Of a DNA stretch of 64,000 nucleotides, positions 36,213-44,476 are shown piece by piece. Each line of letters opens with the position of its first letter. Positions within the stretch are counted from its first letter, which is position 1. The translations under genes and the position numbers were made by a program. Origin of the DNA: Streptomyces sp. DH41 (GTDB lineage: Bacteria > Actinomycetota > Actinomycetes > Streptomycetales > Streptomycetaceae); the NCBI RefSeq assembly GCF_029813785.1, contig NZ_JARVKY010000003.1, forward strand, positions 62,001-126,000. Direction: 5' to 3'. A model generated the notes under the pieces. That model searched no databases and was not told where the DNA came from. It was given only the letters and a program-made list of their open reading frames with translations.

Positions 36213-37082
36213 TCAGCGCTTGCCGAGCAGGTCCGCCGGGAAGGCGCCCGCGCCGAGTGCCGTGCGCGCGAAGGCCGTTGCGAGTTCGGTCAGACGAGCC
36301 ACGCCCTCCGCACCGAGGTGTGCGTAGGGGGCGGTGTCCAGCCGGTCCGTCTCCCGTTCGATCCCGTCGCGCAGCGCGACACCCCGCTCGGTCAGCTCCC
36401 CGGCGTCGTCGAGCAGCTCGCGCTGGCGCAGCCGGCCCGTCGCCGCGTCCCACTCCGCCTGGCTCCAGCCACGGGTGGTGAAGATCCACTTCGGGGCCAT
36501 GCCCTTGCCGGTGGCGGTGTGCGTCACCAGCGCCTCCAGACCGTCGAGCCCCGCGGCCATCAGCGCGGCGAGGTGGCCGTCGCCCCGGTGCTCGCGCAGC
36601 AGGGTCGCCGCGTGCCAGAGCGCCAGGTGCGGCGCGTCGGGCACGGGCAGGTCCGCGTGGGCGGAGTACAGCGGGCGGGCGCCGCGGGAGCAGCCTTCGG
36701 CGGCGCGCAGCGCCAGACCGGCCGCCTGAGACATCTCCGCGGACGCCAGGGCCTCCTCGCCGAGCAGGCGGCGCAGCGTCGCGTCGACGGCTCGTTCGCG
36801 TGCCGCCAGTACCTGTCCGGGCGTGACGGTCTCCCACACCGCGGGCACATGGCGGGCGACGAGGTCGTGCTTGTAGTTGTAGAACGTCGCCGTCACGGCG
36901 CCGGCGCCGACCGGCCCCAGCGCGGCGGCGCGCACGGCGAAGTTGACGGCCCGGGGGTCGGTGACCCCGAGAGCGCCCAGTTCCCGGCCCAGGTCGGGTG
37001 AGAAGTAGTGCGTCGAGTGCAGTGAGTTGAGGGCGTTGTGGCAGCGACGGCCGGCACGGGCGTCGAGGGCGGCAGTGGTCAT
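36213..37082 (-). CDS. SCO6745-family protein
   Basis: A 289-residue protein recognisable as the SCO6745 family, named from S. coelicolor and of unknown biochemical function. The N-terminal region (RCHNALNSLHSTHYFSPDLGRELGALGV) and FYNYKHDLVARHVPAVWETV are conserved; the C-terminal half has a winged-helix look (FTTRGWSQAEWDAATGRLRQRELLDDAGELTERGVALRDGIE). Relatives are sometimes described as regulators, but no DNA-binding evidence is visible. ATG 37082 is chosen. A longer start adds three codons. Confidence 0.8.
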   Translation of the reverse strand: MTTAALDARAGRRCHNALNSLHSTHYFSPDLGRELGALGVTDPRAVNFAVRAAALGPVGAGAVTATFYNYKHDLVARHVPAVWETVTPGQVLAARERAVDATLRRLLGEEALASAEMSQAAGLALRAAEGCSRGARPLYSAHADLPVPDAPHLALWHAATLLREHRGDGHLAALMAAGLDGLEALVTHTATGKGMAPKWIFTTRGWSQAEWDAATGRLRQRELLDDAGELTERGVALRDGIERETDRLDTAPYAHLGAEGVARLTELATAFARTALGAGAFPADLLGKR

Positions 37083-37219
37083 GCCGCGCACGTTACCAAC
37101 CGCTCAGTACGTCCTCCATGCGTCCCTCATGCCCTTCTCCGGGGGGTCGATGACGCATGGCAGGAAAGGTGGGGAACTCGTCATTGCGGTCACCGGCGCC
37201 CGGGCGAAGAATCGACGGC

Positions 37220-38179
37220 ATGGCGCAGCGAACCGTCCTCGTCGTCCTCTTCGACGACGTCCAGAGCCTCGACGTCACCGGGCCGGTGGAGGTCTTCGCG
37301 GGCGCCGAGACGCACACACCGGGGACGTACCGCGTCCGCACGGCCTCGCTGGACGGCGCCCCCGTGCGCACGTTCAGCGGTCTGACCGTCGTACCGGACC
37401 AGGCGCTGACCGACGTGTCCGGCCCGGACACCCTGATCGTCCCCGGCGGCCAAGGCAGCCGGAATCCCGACCCGCGCCTGATCGACTGGCTGCGGGTGAA
37501 CGGACCGCGCGTCCGGCGCCTGGTCTCCGTCTGCACCGGGGCGATCCTGCTCGCCGGGGCGGGGCTGCTGGACGGCCGCCGCGTCACCACCCACTGGGCC
37601 TACTCCGACCGGCTCGCCCGCGACCACCCGGCCGTGGACGTCGACCCCGACCCGATCTACATCCGCGACGGCCACGTCGCCACGTCCGCCGGCGTCACCT
37701 CCGGCATCGACCTCGCCCTCGCCCTGGTGGAGGAGGACCTGGACCGGGACGCCGCTCTGACCGTCGCCCGCCATCTGGTGGTGTTCCTGCGCCGGCCCGG
37801 GAACCAGGCCCAGTTCAGCGTCCAGCTCGCCGCCCAGACCGCACGGCGCGAGCCTCTGCGCGAGCTCCAGCAGTGGATCACCGAGCACCCGGGCGCCGAT
37901 CTGAGTGTCGAGTCCCTCGCCGCCCGCGCCGGTTTCTCGCCGCGCCACTTCGCCCGCGCCTTCCAGGCGGAGACCGGCACGACACCCGGCCGGTACGTCG
38001 ACCGGGTCCGCCTGGAACACGCCCGCCGGCTGCTGGAGGACACCGGCGACGGTGTGGAGGAGGTGTCCCGCGTCAGCGGCTACGGCACGCCGGAGGCCAT
38101 GCGCCGCGCCTTCGTCAAGGCCCTCGGAACCTCACCGGCCGAGTACCGCCGCCGGTTCCGTCCCGCGCCCGTCCACTGA
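37220..38179 (+). CDS. GlxA-family transcriptional regulator (DJ-1/PfpI plus AraC HTH)
   Basis: A 319-residue regulator. The N-terminal DJ-1/PfpI-like domain (residues 5-190) has the nucleophile-elbow Cys in RLVSVCTGAILLAGAG, followed by THWAYSD. The C-terminal AraC HTH (about 220-315) contains LSVESLAARAGFSPRHFARAFQAETGTTPGRYVDRVRLEHARRLLE. The N-terminal domain probably senses a small metabolite. The target is likely the adjacent DJ-1 gene 41 bp downstream, which shares its N-terminal domain architecture. The ATG at 37220 (MAQRTV) is preferred over 37157 because the longer start includes unrelated residues. Confidence 0.9.
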   Translation: MAQRTVLVVLFDDVQSLDVTGPVEVFAGAETHTPGTYRVRTASLDGAPVRTFSGLTVVPDQALTDVSGPDTLIVPGGQGSRNPDPRLIDWLRVNGPRVRRLVSVCTGAILLAGAGLLDGRRVTTHWAYSDRLARDHPAVDVDPDPIYIRDGHVATSAGVTSGIDLALALVEEDLDRDAALTVARHLVVFLRRPGNQAQFSVQLAAQTARREPLRELQQWITEHPGADLSVESLAARAGFSPRHFARAFQAETGTTPGRYVDRVRLEHARRLLEDTGDGVEEVSRVSGYGTPEAMRRAFVKALGTSPAEYRRRFRPAPVH

Positions 38180-38220
38180 GGGCGCGTCCCCGATCACCGA
38201 GCGACCCCGAAAGGAAACAC

Positions 38221-38856
38221 GTGCAGATCGCCATCGTGCTCTTCGACCGTTTCACCGCCCTCGACGCCGTGGGCCCGTACGAGACCCTGAGCCGCATACC
38301 GGACGCGGAGACCGTCTTCGTCGCCGAGCGGACCGGCCCCGTCCGCAACGATTCGGGGAGCCTGGCGCTGACCGCCGACCGGACCCTGGCGGACGTGCCG
38401 AGCCCGGACGTCGTCGTGGTGCCGGGCGGCCCCGGTCAGGAGGCGCAGATGGACAACGAGACCCTGCTGGACTGGCTGCGCTCCGCCGACGCCTCCAGCA
38501 CCTGGACCACCTCGGTCTGCTCGGGCTCCCTGCTGCTCGCCGCCGCGGGGCTGCTGGCCGGCCGCCGCGCCACCTCGCACTGGCTGGCCCTGGAGCTCCT
38601 GAAGCCGTTCGGTATCGAGCCGACCGGGGAGCGGGTGGTCACCGACGGCAAGTACGTCACCGCGGCCGGCGTCTCCGCCGGCCTCGACATGGGCCTCACC
38701 CTGGTGGGCCGGATCGCCGGGGACGAGCACGCGCAGGCGGTCCAGCTGCTGCTGGAGTACGACCCGCAGCCGCCCTACGACGCCGGCTCCCCGCAGAAGG
38801 CGCCCGCCCCTCTCGTCGAGGAGTTCCGCACCCGGAACCGGTTCATCCCGAAGTAG
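38221..38856 (+). CDS. DJ-1/PfpI family protein
   Basis: A 211-residue protein of the DJ-1/PfpI superfamily. VQIAIVLFDRFTALDAVGPYETL opens it, the acidic elbow partner is E16-like in the DAVGPYE segment, and the nucleophile Cys lies in TSVCSGSLLLAAAGLL. The family includes isocyanide hydratases, glyoxalase III and deglycases; SVCSGSL followed by RRATSHWL resembles isonitrile hydratase-type proteins, but that is only a suggestion. A GTG at 38221 has an excellent AAAGGAA site. It shares domain ancestry with the preceding regulator. The stop region overlaps the convergent enoyl-CoA hydratase by 14 bp. Confidence 0.85.
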   Translation: MQIAIVLFDRFTALDAVGPYETLSRIPDAETVFVAERTGPVRNDSGSLALTADRTLADVPSPDVVVVPGGPGQEAQMDNETLLDWLRSADASSTWTTSVCSGSLLLAAAGLLAGRRATSHWLALELLKPFGIEPTGERVVTDGKYVTAAGVSAGLDMGLTLVGRIAGDEHAQAVQLLLEYDPQPPYDAGSPQKAPAPLVEEFRTRNRFIPK

Positions 38857-39622
38857 ACGCGCTTCCCGGCGCGCTCCCCGGCACACTCCAGCCGAAACGC
38901 GGCTGTCTGCGCTCGAGGAAGGCGGCGACCCCCTCCGCGGTGTCGCCGCTGCCGCGCGCCTCGGCGCTCCAGTACGCGTCCCGGTCCGTGCGCCCGTTCG
39001 CGAACTCCTTCGCCGCGGCCTGCGTCAGCCGCGAGCGCGACGCCAGGACCCGGGTGAACTCCGCGACCCGCTTGCCGAGTTCGCCCTCCGGCAGCACCTC
39101 GTCGACCAGACCGGTGCGCAGCGCCCGCCCGGCGTCGATCAACTCCCCGGAGAACAGCAGGTACTTCGCGGTGGCCGGGCCCGTCAGCGCCACCAGCCGC
39201 CGGGTCGAGGACGCCGGATACACGACCCCCAGTTTGGCCGGGGTCACTCCGAACAGCGCCGACTCCTCGGCGAACCGCAGGTCGCAGGCGGCCGCCAGCT
39301 GCGCCCCGCCGCCCACACAGTGACCGCGGATCGCCGCCAGCGTCGGCTTGGGGAAGGCCGCGAGGGCCTCCTCCGCGCGCACGGCGAGTCCTTGCGCCTC
39401 CTGGGCCGACTCCCGCAGGGTCGAGATGTCGGCCCCGGCGCAGAACGTCGTTCCCTCGCCGGTGAGCACCAGGGCCCGTACCGCCGGATCGGCCGCGAGG
39501 GCGTCGAGCAGCTCGGGCAGCGCCCGCCACATCGCGGCCGTCATGGCGTTCCGCTTGGCCGCGTGGTGGACGACGACGGTGGCGACCGAGTCGGCGACCC
39601 GGTGCAGCAGCTGCGGCTCCAT
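38843..39622 (-). CDS. enoyl-CoA hydratase/isomerase (crotonase) family protein
   Basis: A 259-residue crotonase. The oxyanion-hole motifs are GTTFCAGADI (residues 60-70) and GHCVGGGAQLAAACDLRFA; SALFGVTPAKLGVVYP carries the position of the usual catalytic Glu, here Thr/Pro-Ala, so classical hydratase chemistry is doubtful. Decarboxylase, isomerase or hydrolase alternatives exist in this fold. The start MEPQLLHRV at 39622 removes an upstream extension that runs into the divergent promoter region. It converges on the DJ-1 gene with a 14-bp overlap. It is not linked to the beta-oxidation operon at 10617. Confidence 0.85.
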   Translation of the reverse strand: MEPQLLHRVADSVATVVVHHAAKRNAMTAAMWRALPELLDALAADPAVRALVLTGEGTTFCAGADISTLRESAQEAQGLAVRAEEALAAFPKPTLAAIRGHCVGGGAQLAAACDLRFAEESALFGVTPAKLGVVYPASSTRRLVALTGPATAKYLLFSGELIDAGRALRTGLVDEVLPEGELGKRVAEFTRVLASRSRLTQAAAKEFANGRTDRDAYWSAEARGSGDTAEGVAAFLERRQPRFGWSVPGSAPGSASTSG

Positions 39623-39794
39623 GGCCCGGATGCTATCCGTCGATCCGTTGGGTACGTGCGGCCGGTGCGGGCGGGACAGGAACGGTCCCACAACTGACCG
39701 TGTCATACGCCAACGATCAGAAGTGTTCGATATCTGCCGACTTGTGTTCAGTTCTCCGAACTGGAGCGACGCGTTACCAACACTCAGGGGTGTG

Positions 39795-40280
39795 GTGACA
39801 ATCGAGCCCGAGGGTGGCGACCGGACGATGGACGAGACCGGGCCCGCACAACCGATGCCGTACGAAGGCGTCTGGCGGTTCACCGCCCCCGCCGTGGACG
39901 CGTCGGTCCCGCAGGCGCGGCACGCCGTGCGGGACCTGCTGGTGCGCCAGGGCGTGCCGGTCTCCGACGACGTGACCGAGGGCCTGCTCCTGATCGTCTC
40001 GGAGCTGGTCACGAACGCCGTCCGGCACGCGGCGGTGCTGTCGCCGGTGCTCGCCGTGGAGGTCGCCGTCGGGCCCGAGTGGGTGCGGGTGTCCGTGGAG
40101 GACAGCCACCCCTACCGCCCGACCGCCCTGGAGGCGGACCACGGCCGGACGGGCGGGCGTGGGCTGCTCCTGGTGCGGGAGATCACCCTGGAGGCGGGAG
40201 GGGCGTGCGACGTGGCCCACACGGCGAGCGGCGGCAAGGTGATCTGGGCCGCCATGCCGCTCAAACAGGCCCTTCCGTAG
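39795..40280 (+). CDS. anti-sigma-factor-like ATP-binding protein (HATPase_c)
   Basis: A 161-residue protein with the GHKL/HATPase fold of RsbW/SpoIIAB-type kinases: N-box LIVSELVTNAVRHA, G1-like VRVSVEDSHPYRP, and G2-like GGRGLLLVREI. Streptomyces encode dozens of such small kinases that modulate sigma factors or anti-anti-sigma partners. No partner gene is next to it, so its target is unknown. Start options are GTG 39795 (after CAGGGGT, used here) and ATG 39828, which would give the shorter and equally complete domain. It is divergent from the enoyl-CoA hydratase gene. Confidence 0.82.
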   Translation: MTIEPEGGDRTMDETGPAQPMPYEGVWRFTAPAVDASVPQARHAVRDLLVRQGVPVSDDVTEGLLLIVSELVTNAVRHAAVLSPVLAVEVAVGPEWVRVSVEDSHPYRPTALEADHGRTGGRGLLLVREITLEAGGACDVAHTASGGKVIWAAMPLKQALP

Positions 40281-40326
40281 GCGCGATCGCCGACCGGCGC
40301 CGGGGCTTACCGGCCGGCGGACACGC

Positions 40327-40920
40327 TCACCAGCCGGCGGACGGGCCCGTCAGCTCGCGGACGGCGGGCCGGGCCGCGTCCAGCACCGTCATGAACCACG
40401 CCGAGAAGGTGTCCCGCTCATGCCGCTCGGTCAGCTCGGCCGGGGACACGAACGCCGTCTCGGCCACTTCCTCCGGGTCGGGTCGCGGCGCCGCCTGCAC
40501 CAGGCCGACGAACAGGTGGTTGTACTCCTGCTCGACGAGCCCCGAGGCCGGGTCCGGGTGGTTGTAACGCACCGTGCCCGCCTCGGCGAGCAGCGACGGC
40601 GAGACGCCCAGCTCCTCGTACGTCCGCCGGGCCGCCGCCGCGAAGGGGGCCTCCCCGGGGTAGGGGTGACCGCAGCAGGTGTTGGACCACACACCGGGGG
40701 AGTGGTACTTGCCCAGCGCCCGCTGCTGGAGCAGCAGCCGGCCCCGCTCGTCGAAGAGGAACACGGAGAAGGCGCGGTGCAGCTGCCCCGGAGGCTGGTG
40801 CGCGGAGAGCTTCTCCGCGGTGCCGAGCGTCACGCCGTTCTCGTCGACCAGTTCCAGCAAAATCGCGTCTGCGGTGCCGTTCGACGAACTGTGCGTCGCG
40901 GTGGCAGGAGTGATCGGCAT
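40327..40920 (-). CDS. idi: isopentenyl-diphosphate delta-isomerase, type I
   Basis: A 197-residue Nudix-fold enzyme that interconverts IPP and DMAPP. The catalytic Cys is in NTCCGHPYPGE (C83, in the CGHP motif), the metal-binding His pair includes H48 and H85, and the Nudix helix AAARRTYEELGV and the acidic pair in LVEQEYNH (E130, E132) are intact. The start ATG 40920 (MPITP) follows AAGGA at 6 nt. It sits apart from the hopanoid operon but in the same neighbourhood, and complements the MEP genes there by balancing IPP and DMAPP for long prenyl chains. It is monocistronic as far as seen. Confidence 0.93.
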   Translation of the reverse strand: MPITPATATHSSSNGTADAILLELVDENGVTLGTAEKLSAHQPPGQLHRAFSVFLFDERGRLLLQQRALGKYHSPGVWSNTCCGHPYPGEAPFAAAARRTYEELGVSPSLLAEAGTVRYNHPDPASGLVEQEYNHLFVGLVQAAPRPDPEEVAETAFVSPAELTERHERDTFSAWFMTVLDAARPAVRELTGPSAGW

Positions 40921-41110
40921 ACCCATCCTTCACATCGGTCCTCGCGCCCCAAGTGTGCCGTACGAATCCGGCGCTCTCGGCACTTCCCGGCACTCCCGCA
41001 TGTTCCGCGCGAGGGCGCGGGCGGCGGTCGTCACCGGGCGGGCGCCGAGGAAGGGGCCCAAGTGATCATCGTGCCCGGCCCCGCACACCGGGAACCGTCC
41101 GCGGCGTGGC

Positions 41111-41140
41111 CGGGAAGGAGACGTGGTCGGGAAGGAGACG
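41111..41140. repeat. short direct repeat CGGGAAGGAGACG
   Basis: Two copies, 41111-41123 and 41128-41140, 17 bp apart, lie between idi and the CDF exporter gene. The region 40921-41193 otherwise contains no gene or obvious hairpin. It may be spurious. Confidence 0.3.
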
Positions 41141-41193
41141 GGACCGGGACGGAGGCGCGCCGTGCGGAAGCGGTTCGCCGGCGCCACCGTCCC

Positions 41194-42132
41194 TCAGTGG
41201 CACAGCCGCGCCTCGTGCTCCGCGTGTCCGCTGGGCTCCAGCTGGAAGGTGCAGTGCTCCACGTCGAAGTGGTCGCCCAGGCAGCCCTGCAACTCGTGGA
41301 GCATCTTCTCGTGGCCGATCGCGCTCAGCGCCTCGCCGCTCACCACCACGTGCGCCGACAGCACCGGCATGCCCGAGGTGATCGTCCAGGCGTGCAGGTC
41401 GTGGACGTCCTCGACCCCGTCCAGCGCCAGTATGTGGGCGCGCACCTCGGCGATGTCCACACCCTTGGGGGCGGCCTCCAGCAGTACGTCCAGGGTCTCG
41501 CGCAGCAGCCGCCACGTACGCGGCACGATCATCAGGCCGATGACCAGTGAGGCGATCGGGTCGGCCGCCTGCCAGCCGGTGCCCAGGATCACCAGCGCCG
41601 ACACGATCACGGTCAGCGAGCCCAGCGCGTCGGCCGCCACCTCCAGGAAGGCGCCCCGCACGTTGAGGCTCTCCTTCTGGCCCCGCATCAGCAGCGTCAG
41701 CGACACCATGTTCGCCACCAGGCCGATCACGCCGAAGACGACGGCCAGCCCGCCGTTGGTCTCGGCGGGCGTGACGAATCGCTCGATCGCCTCGTACAGG
41801 ACGTAGCCGCCGACGCCGAGCAGCAGCAGGCAGTTGGCCAGGGCCGCGAGGATCTCGGCCCGGGCGTAGCCGAAGGTGCGCCGGTCGCTGGGCGGCAGGT
41901 TCGCGAAGTGGATGGCCAGCAGCGCCATGCCGAGCCCCAGCGCGTCGGTCGCCATGTGCGCCGCGTCGGCGACCAGCGCGAGCGAGTCGGCGAGCACGCC
42001 ACCGACGATCTGGACGACCATGACGAAGAGCGTGATCGCCAGCGCCACCCGAAGCCTGCCGCGGTACGCGGCGGACGCCGTCCCTGCGGCGTGCGCCCCG
42101 TGCGCATGCCCGTGATCGTGCCCAGCCCCCAT
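41194..42132 (-). CDS. cation diffusion facilitator metal exporter (CzcD/ZitB-like)
   Basis: A 312-residue CDF protein. A histidine-rich N-terminus (HDHGHAHGAHA) is followed by six transmembrane helices, the metal site HxxxD type pattern ADAAHMATDALGLG in helix II and EVAADALGSLTVI in helix V, and a C-terminal cytoplasmic domain (DVHDLHAWTI). It probably exports Zn(II), Cd(II) or Co(II) in exchange for protons. The start is ATG 42132; the long reading from 42642 is an artefact of the divergent region. Regulation is not visible apart from the hairpin in the upstream region. Confidence 0.92.
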   Translation of the reverse strand: MGAGHDHGHAHGAHAAGTASAAYRGRLRVALAITLFVMVVQIVGGVLADSLALVADAAHMATDALGLGMALLAIHFANLPPSDRRTFGYARAEILAALANCLLLLGVGGYVLYEAIERFVTPAETNGGLAVVFGVIGLVANMVSLTLLMRGQKESLNVRGAFLEVAADALGSLTVIVSALVILGTGWQAADPIASLVIGLMIVPRTWRLLRETLDVLLEAAPKGVDIAEVRAHILALDGVEDVHDLHAWTITSGMPVLSAHVVVSGEALSAIGHEKMLHELQGCLGDHFDVEHCTFQLEPSGHAEHEARLCH

Positions 42133-42622
42133 GGGAAGCAGCCTCTCTGTGCGGTCGACGGTACCGGCCTCCGGCATCCGGTGCGCGGAGTTCGGATCAC
42201 AGTCAACTACGGGTAGGGGGTATCCGGCAACGCGGCACTGAACACCGTTGTCATGTGCCCTGACCTGCGGAAACGTTACGCAGGTCAGAGCTCCGCAGGG
42301 GCGCGGAGGCAGAGCCCCGGCAAGGTCGGCGAAGGGCCGGGAGCGGGCCGCCCTGACCGTCTGCGAACGGTTGCCGACACTGTGCGATGTCCGCGATGCC
42401 CGGTCTGCGAGCGCGGTTTGTGGGGCGGGCCCCGCATCCACGATGATGATCGCGGCAAAGACGGGTGCAAGCGGCGCCGACCGACCGAGAAACGGGCGGT
42501 GAACACGGCGTTCCGGGTATCCGATAACCTCTGCCGACATGCCGCCCGGGTGCCGCAGGCACGGGCGTCCCACCATGCGCAGGCCCGGCGCCCAGGCGTC
42601 GGTACCCAGGGAGTGAGTTCGG
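42133..42622. other. 490-bp gap between the CDF gene and the polymer cluster
   Basis: Divergent control region with no convincing gene. It contains a 10-bp perfect inverted repeat (listed separately) and two copies of a GGTATCCGRYAAC-like element, at about 42220 and 42517, which might be promoter or operator sites. I could not assign a regulator. Confidence 0.4.
42260..42288. promoter_or_regulatory. perfect 10-bp inverted repeat CTGACCTGCG/CGCAGGTCAG
   Basis: The arms are separated by a 9-nt AT-containing centre (GAAACGTTA). It lies 128 bp upstream of the CDF start and 335 bp before the polymer cluster. Because the flanking genes diverge, it cannot be a terminator for either; an operator or 5' leader structure is more plausible. 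Confidence 0.45.
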
Positions 42623-44476
42623 TTGTCGACCGCCATCCTCACCGGTCAGCCGGTCCCCGGTTCGTCGATCGAGAGCGAGCTGCGGTCCCTCGGCTTCGAC
42701 GTGCGTCTCGCCTCCGACGCCGCCGACACCGAGACGCTGCTGGCCCGGGTGCCGGGCGGTGAGCGGGTCGCCGTGGTCGACGCCCGCTTCGTCGGCCACC
42801 CGCACGCCCTGCGCCTGGGCCTCACCGACCCCCGCTTCCCGCTCGCCGCGATCCCGGGCGCCGTGACCGCCCAGCCCGAAGCCCGCCAGGCTCTGACCCG
42901 AGCGATGGCCCGCGAGAACTCCGCGGGCGGCGGCACGGTGGACGGGGGCGCCCCCGCGGCAGTGAAGCCGAGCGTGAGGGACCTCGACAGCCTCGCCGAC
43001 CGGATCACCGCCGCCCTCGACGCCGACGGCGCCGACGTGCACCGACCGGAGCTCGGCAGCCTGGTCGCCGCCGTCCCCGCCGACCCCCAGGCCCGCAACG
43101 AGGCCCGGCAGGCCGTCGCCGACGTCGACGACGAGGCCGTACGCCTGAAGTCGGCGGTCAAGGCCCGCGACGGCTTCGTCACCACCTACTTCATCAGCCC
43201 CTACTCCCGCTACATCGCCCGCTGGTGCGCGCGGCGCGGGCTGACCCCCAACCAGGTCACCACCGCCTCGCTCATCACCGCCCTCATAGCGGCGGGCTGC
43301 GCGGCCACCGGCACCCGCGGCGGTTTCGTCGCCGCCGGTGTCCTGCTCATCGCCTCCTTCGTCCTCGACTGCACCGACGGGCAGCTCGCCCGCTACTCCC
43401 TGCAGTACTCCACGCTCGGCGCCTGGCTGGACGCCACCTTCGACCGCGCCAAGGAGTACGCCTACTACGCGGGCCTCGCCCTCGGAGCAGCCCGCGGCGG
43501 CGACGACGTATGGGCCCTGGCGCTCGGCGCGATGGTCCTGCAGACCTGCCGGCACGTCGTCGACTTCTCGTTCAACGAGGCCAACCACGACGCCGCCGCC
43601 AACACAAGCCCCACCGCCGCCCTCTCCGACCGGCTCGACAGCGTCGGCTGGACGGTCTGGGTCCGCCGCATGATCGTCCTGCCCATCGGCGAACGCTGGG
43701 CCATGATCGCCGTCCTGACCGCCGTCACCACGCCCCGGATCACCCTGTACGCGCTGCTGATCGGCTGCGCGTTCGCCGCGACGTACACCACCGCGGGCCG
43801 TGTCCTGCGCTCGCTGACGCGCAGGGCCACGCGGACCGACCGGGCCGCCGGGGCGCTGGCCGACCTGGCGGACTCCGGCCCGCTCGCCGAGGCCGCCGCC
43901 AGGATCTTCCGCAAGCCCGCTCGCCGGCTGCCCGGCTTCACCGCCCCCGCCGTCGCCCTCCTCGGTGGCCTCGCCGTCGCCCTGACCGCCGCGTTCACCG
44001 ACTTCGGCGGCCCTTGGCCGGCCGTGGCCGCCCTCGCCTACGTCACTACGTCCGCCCTCGCCGTCGCCCGTCCCCTCAAGGGCGCCCTCGACTGGCTGGT
44101 CCCGCCGTTCCTGCGCGCCGCCGAGTACGGCACCGTCCTGGTACTGGCGGCGAAGGCCGACGTGAACGGGGCGCTTCCGGCGGCTTTCGGGCTGGTGGCC
44201 GCGGTCGCCTACCATCACTACGACACGGTCTACCGCATCCGTGGCGGCGCGGGCGCGCCGCCGCAGTGGCTGGTGCGGACGGTCGGGGGGCACGAGGGCC
44301 GCACGCTGGTGATCACCGTGCTGGCCGTGCTGCTCACCGCCACACAGTTCAAGGTCGCGCTCACGGTCCTCGCCGTGGCCGTGGCTCTCGTGGTGCTCGT
44401 GGAGAGCATCCGCTTCTGGGTCGCCGCCCACAAGGGCGGCGCACCCGCCGTACACGACGAAGGAGAACCCGCATGA
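42623..44476 (+). CDS. CDP-alcohol phosphatidyltransferase with N-terminal extension (DUF5941)
   Basis: A 617-residue membrane protein. Residues 1-175 form a cytosolic N-terminal domain with an Asp/Glu-rich pattern. The CDP-alcohol phosphotransferase motif D-x2-DG-x2-AR-x8-G-x3-D-x3-D is complete at about 249-275 (DCTDGQLARYS to WLDATFD). Several further transmembrane helices follow; the last third is the DUF5941-like region. It would transfer a phosphoalcohol from a CDP-linked donor to a lipid or polyol. A TTG at 42623 has AGGGAGTGAG at 5 nt. It leads the seven-gene cluster; its stop overlaps the next start (ATGA). Confidence 0.9.
   Translation: MSTAILTGQPVPGSSIESELRSLGFDVRLASDAADTETLLARVPGGERVAVVDARFVGHPHALRLGLTDPRFPLAAIPGAVTAQPEARQALTRAMARENSAGGGTVDGGAPAAVKPSVRDLDSLADRITAALDADGADVHRPELGSLVAAVPADPQARNEARQAVADVDDEAVRLKSAVKARDGFVTTYFISPYSRYIARWCARRGLTPNQVTTASLITALIAAGCAATGTRGGFVAAGVLLIASFVLDCTDGQLARYSLQYSTLGAWLDATFDRAKEYAYYAGLALGAARGGDDVWALALGAMVLQTCRHVVDFSFNEANHDAAANTSPTAALSDRLDSVGWTVWVRRMIVLPIGERWAMIAVLTAVTTPRITLYALLIGCAFAATYTTAGRVLRSLTRRATRTDRAAGALADLADSGPLAEAAARIFRKPARRLPGFTAPAVALLGGLAVALTAAFTDFGGPWPAVAALAYVTTSALAVARPLKGALDWLVPPFLRAAEYGTVLVLAAKADVNGALPAAFGLVAAVAYHHYDTVYRIRGGAGAPPQWLVRTVGGHEGRTLVITVLAVLLTATQFKVALTVLAVAVALVVLVESIRFWVAAHKGGAPAVHDEGEPA

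Noticed and set aside
42260..42288. Zur-type operator for the CDF exporter
   Set aside because: The palindrome has no TGAAAATCATTTTCA-like sequence; regulator left open.
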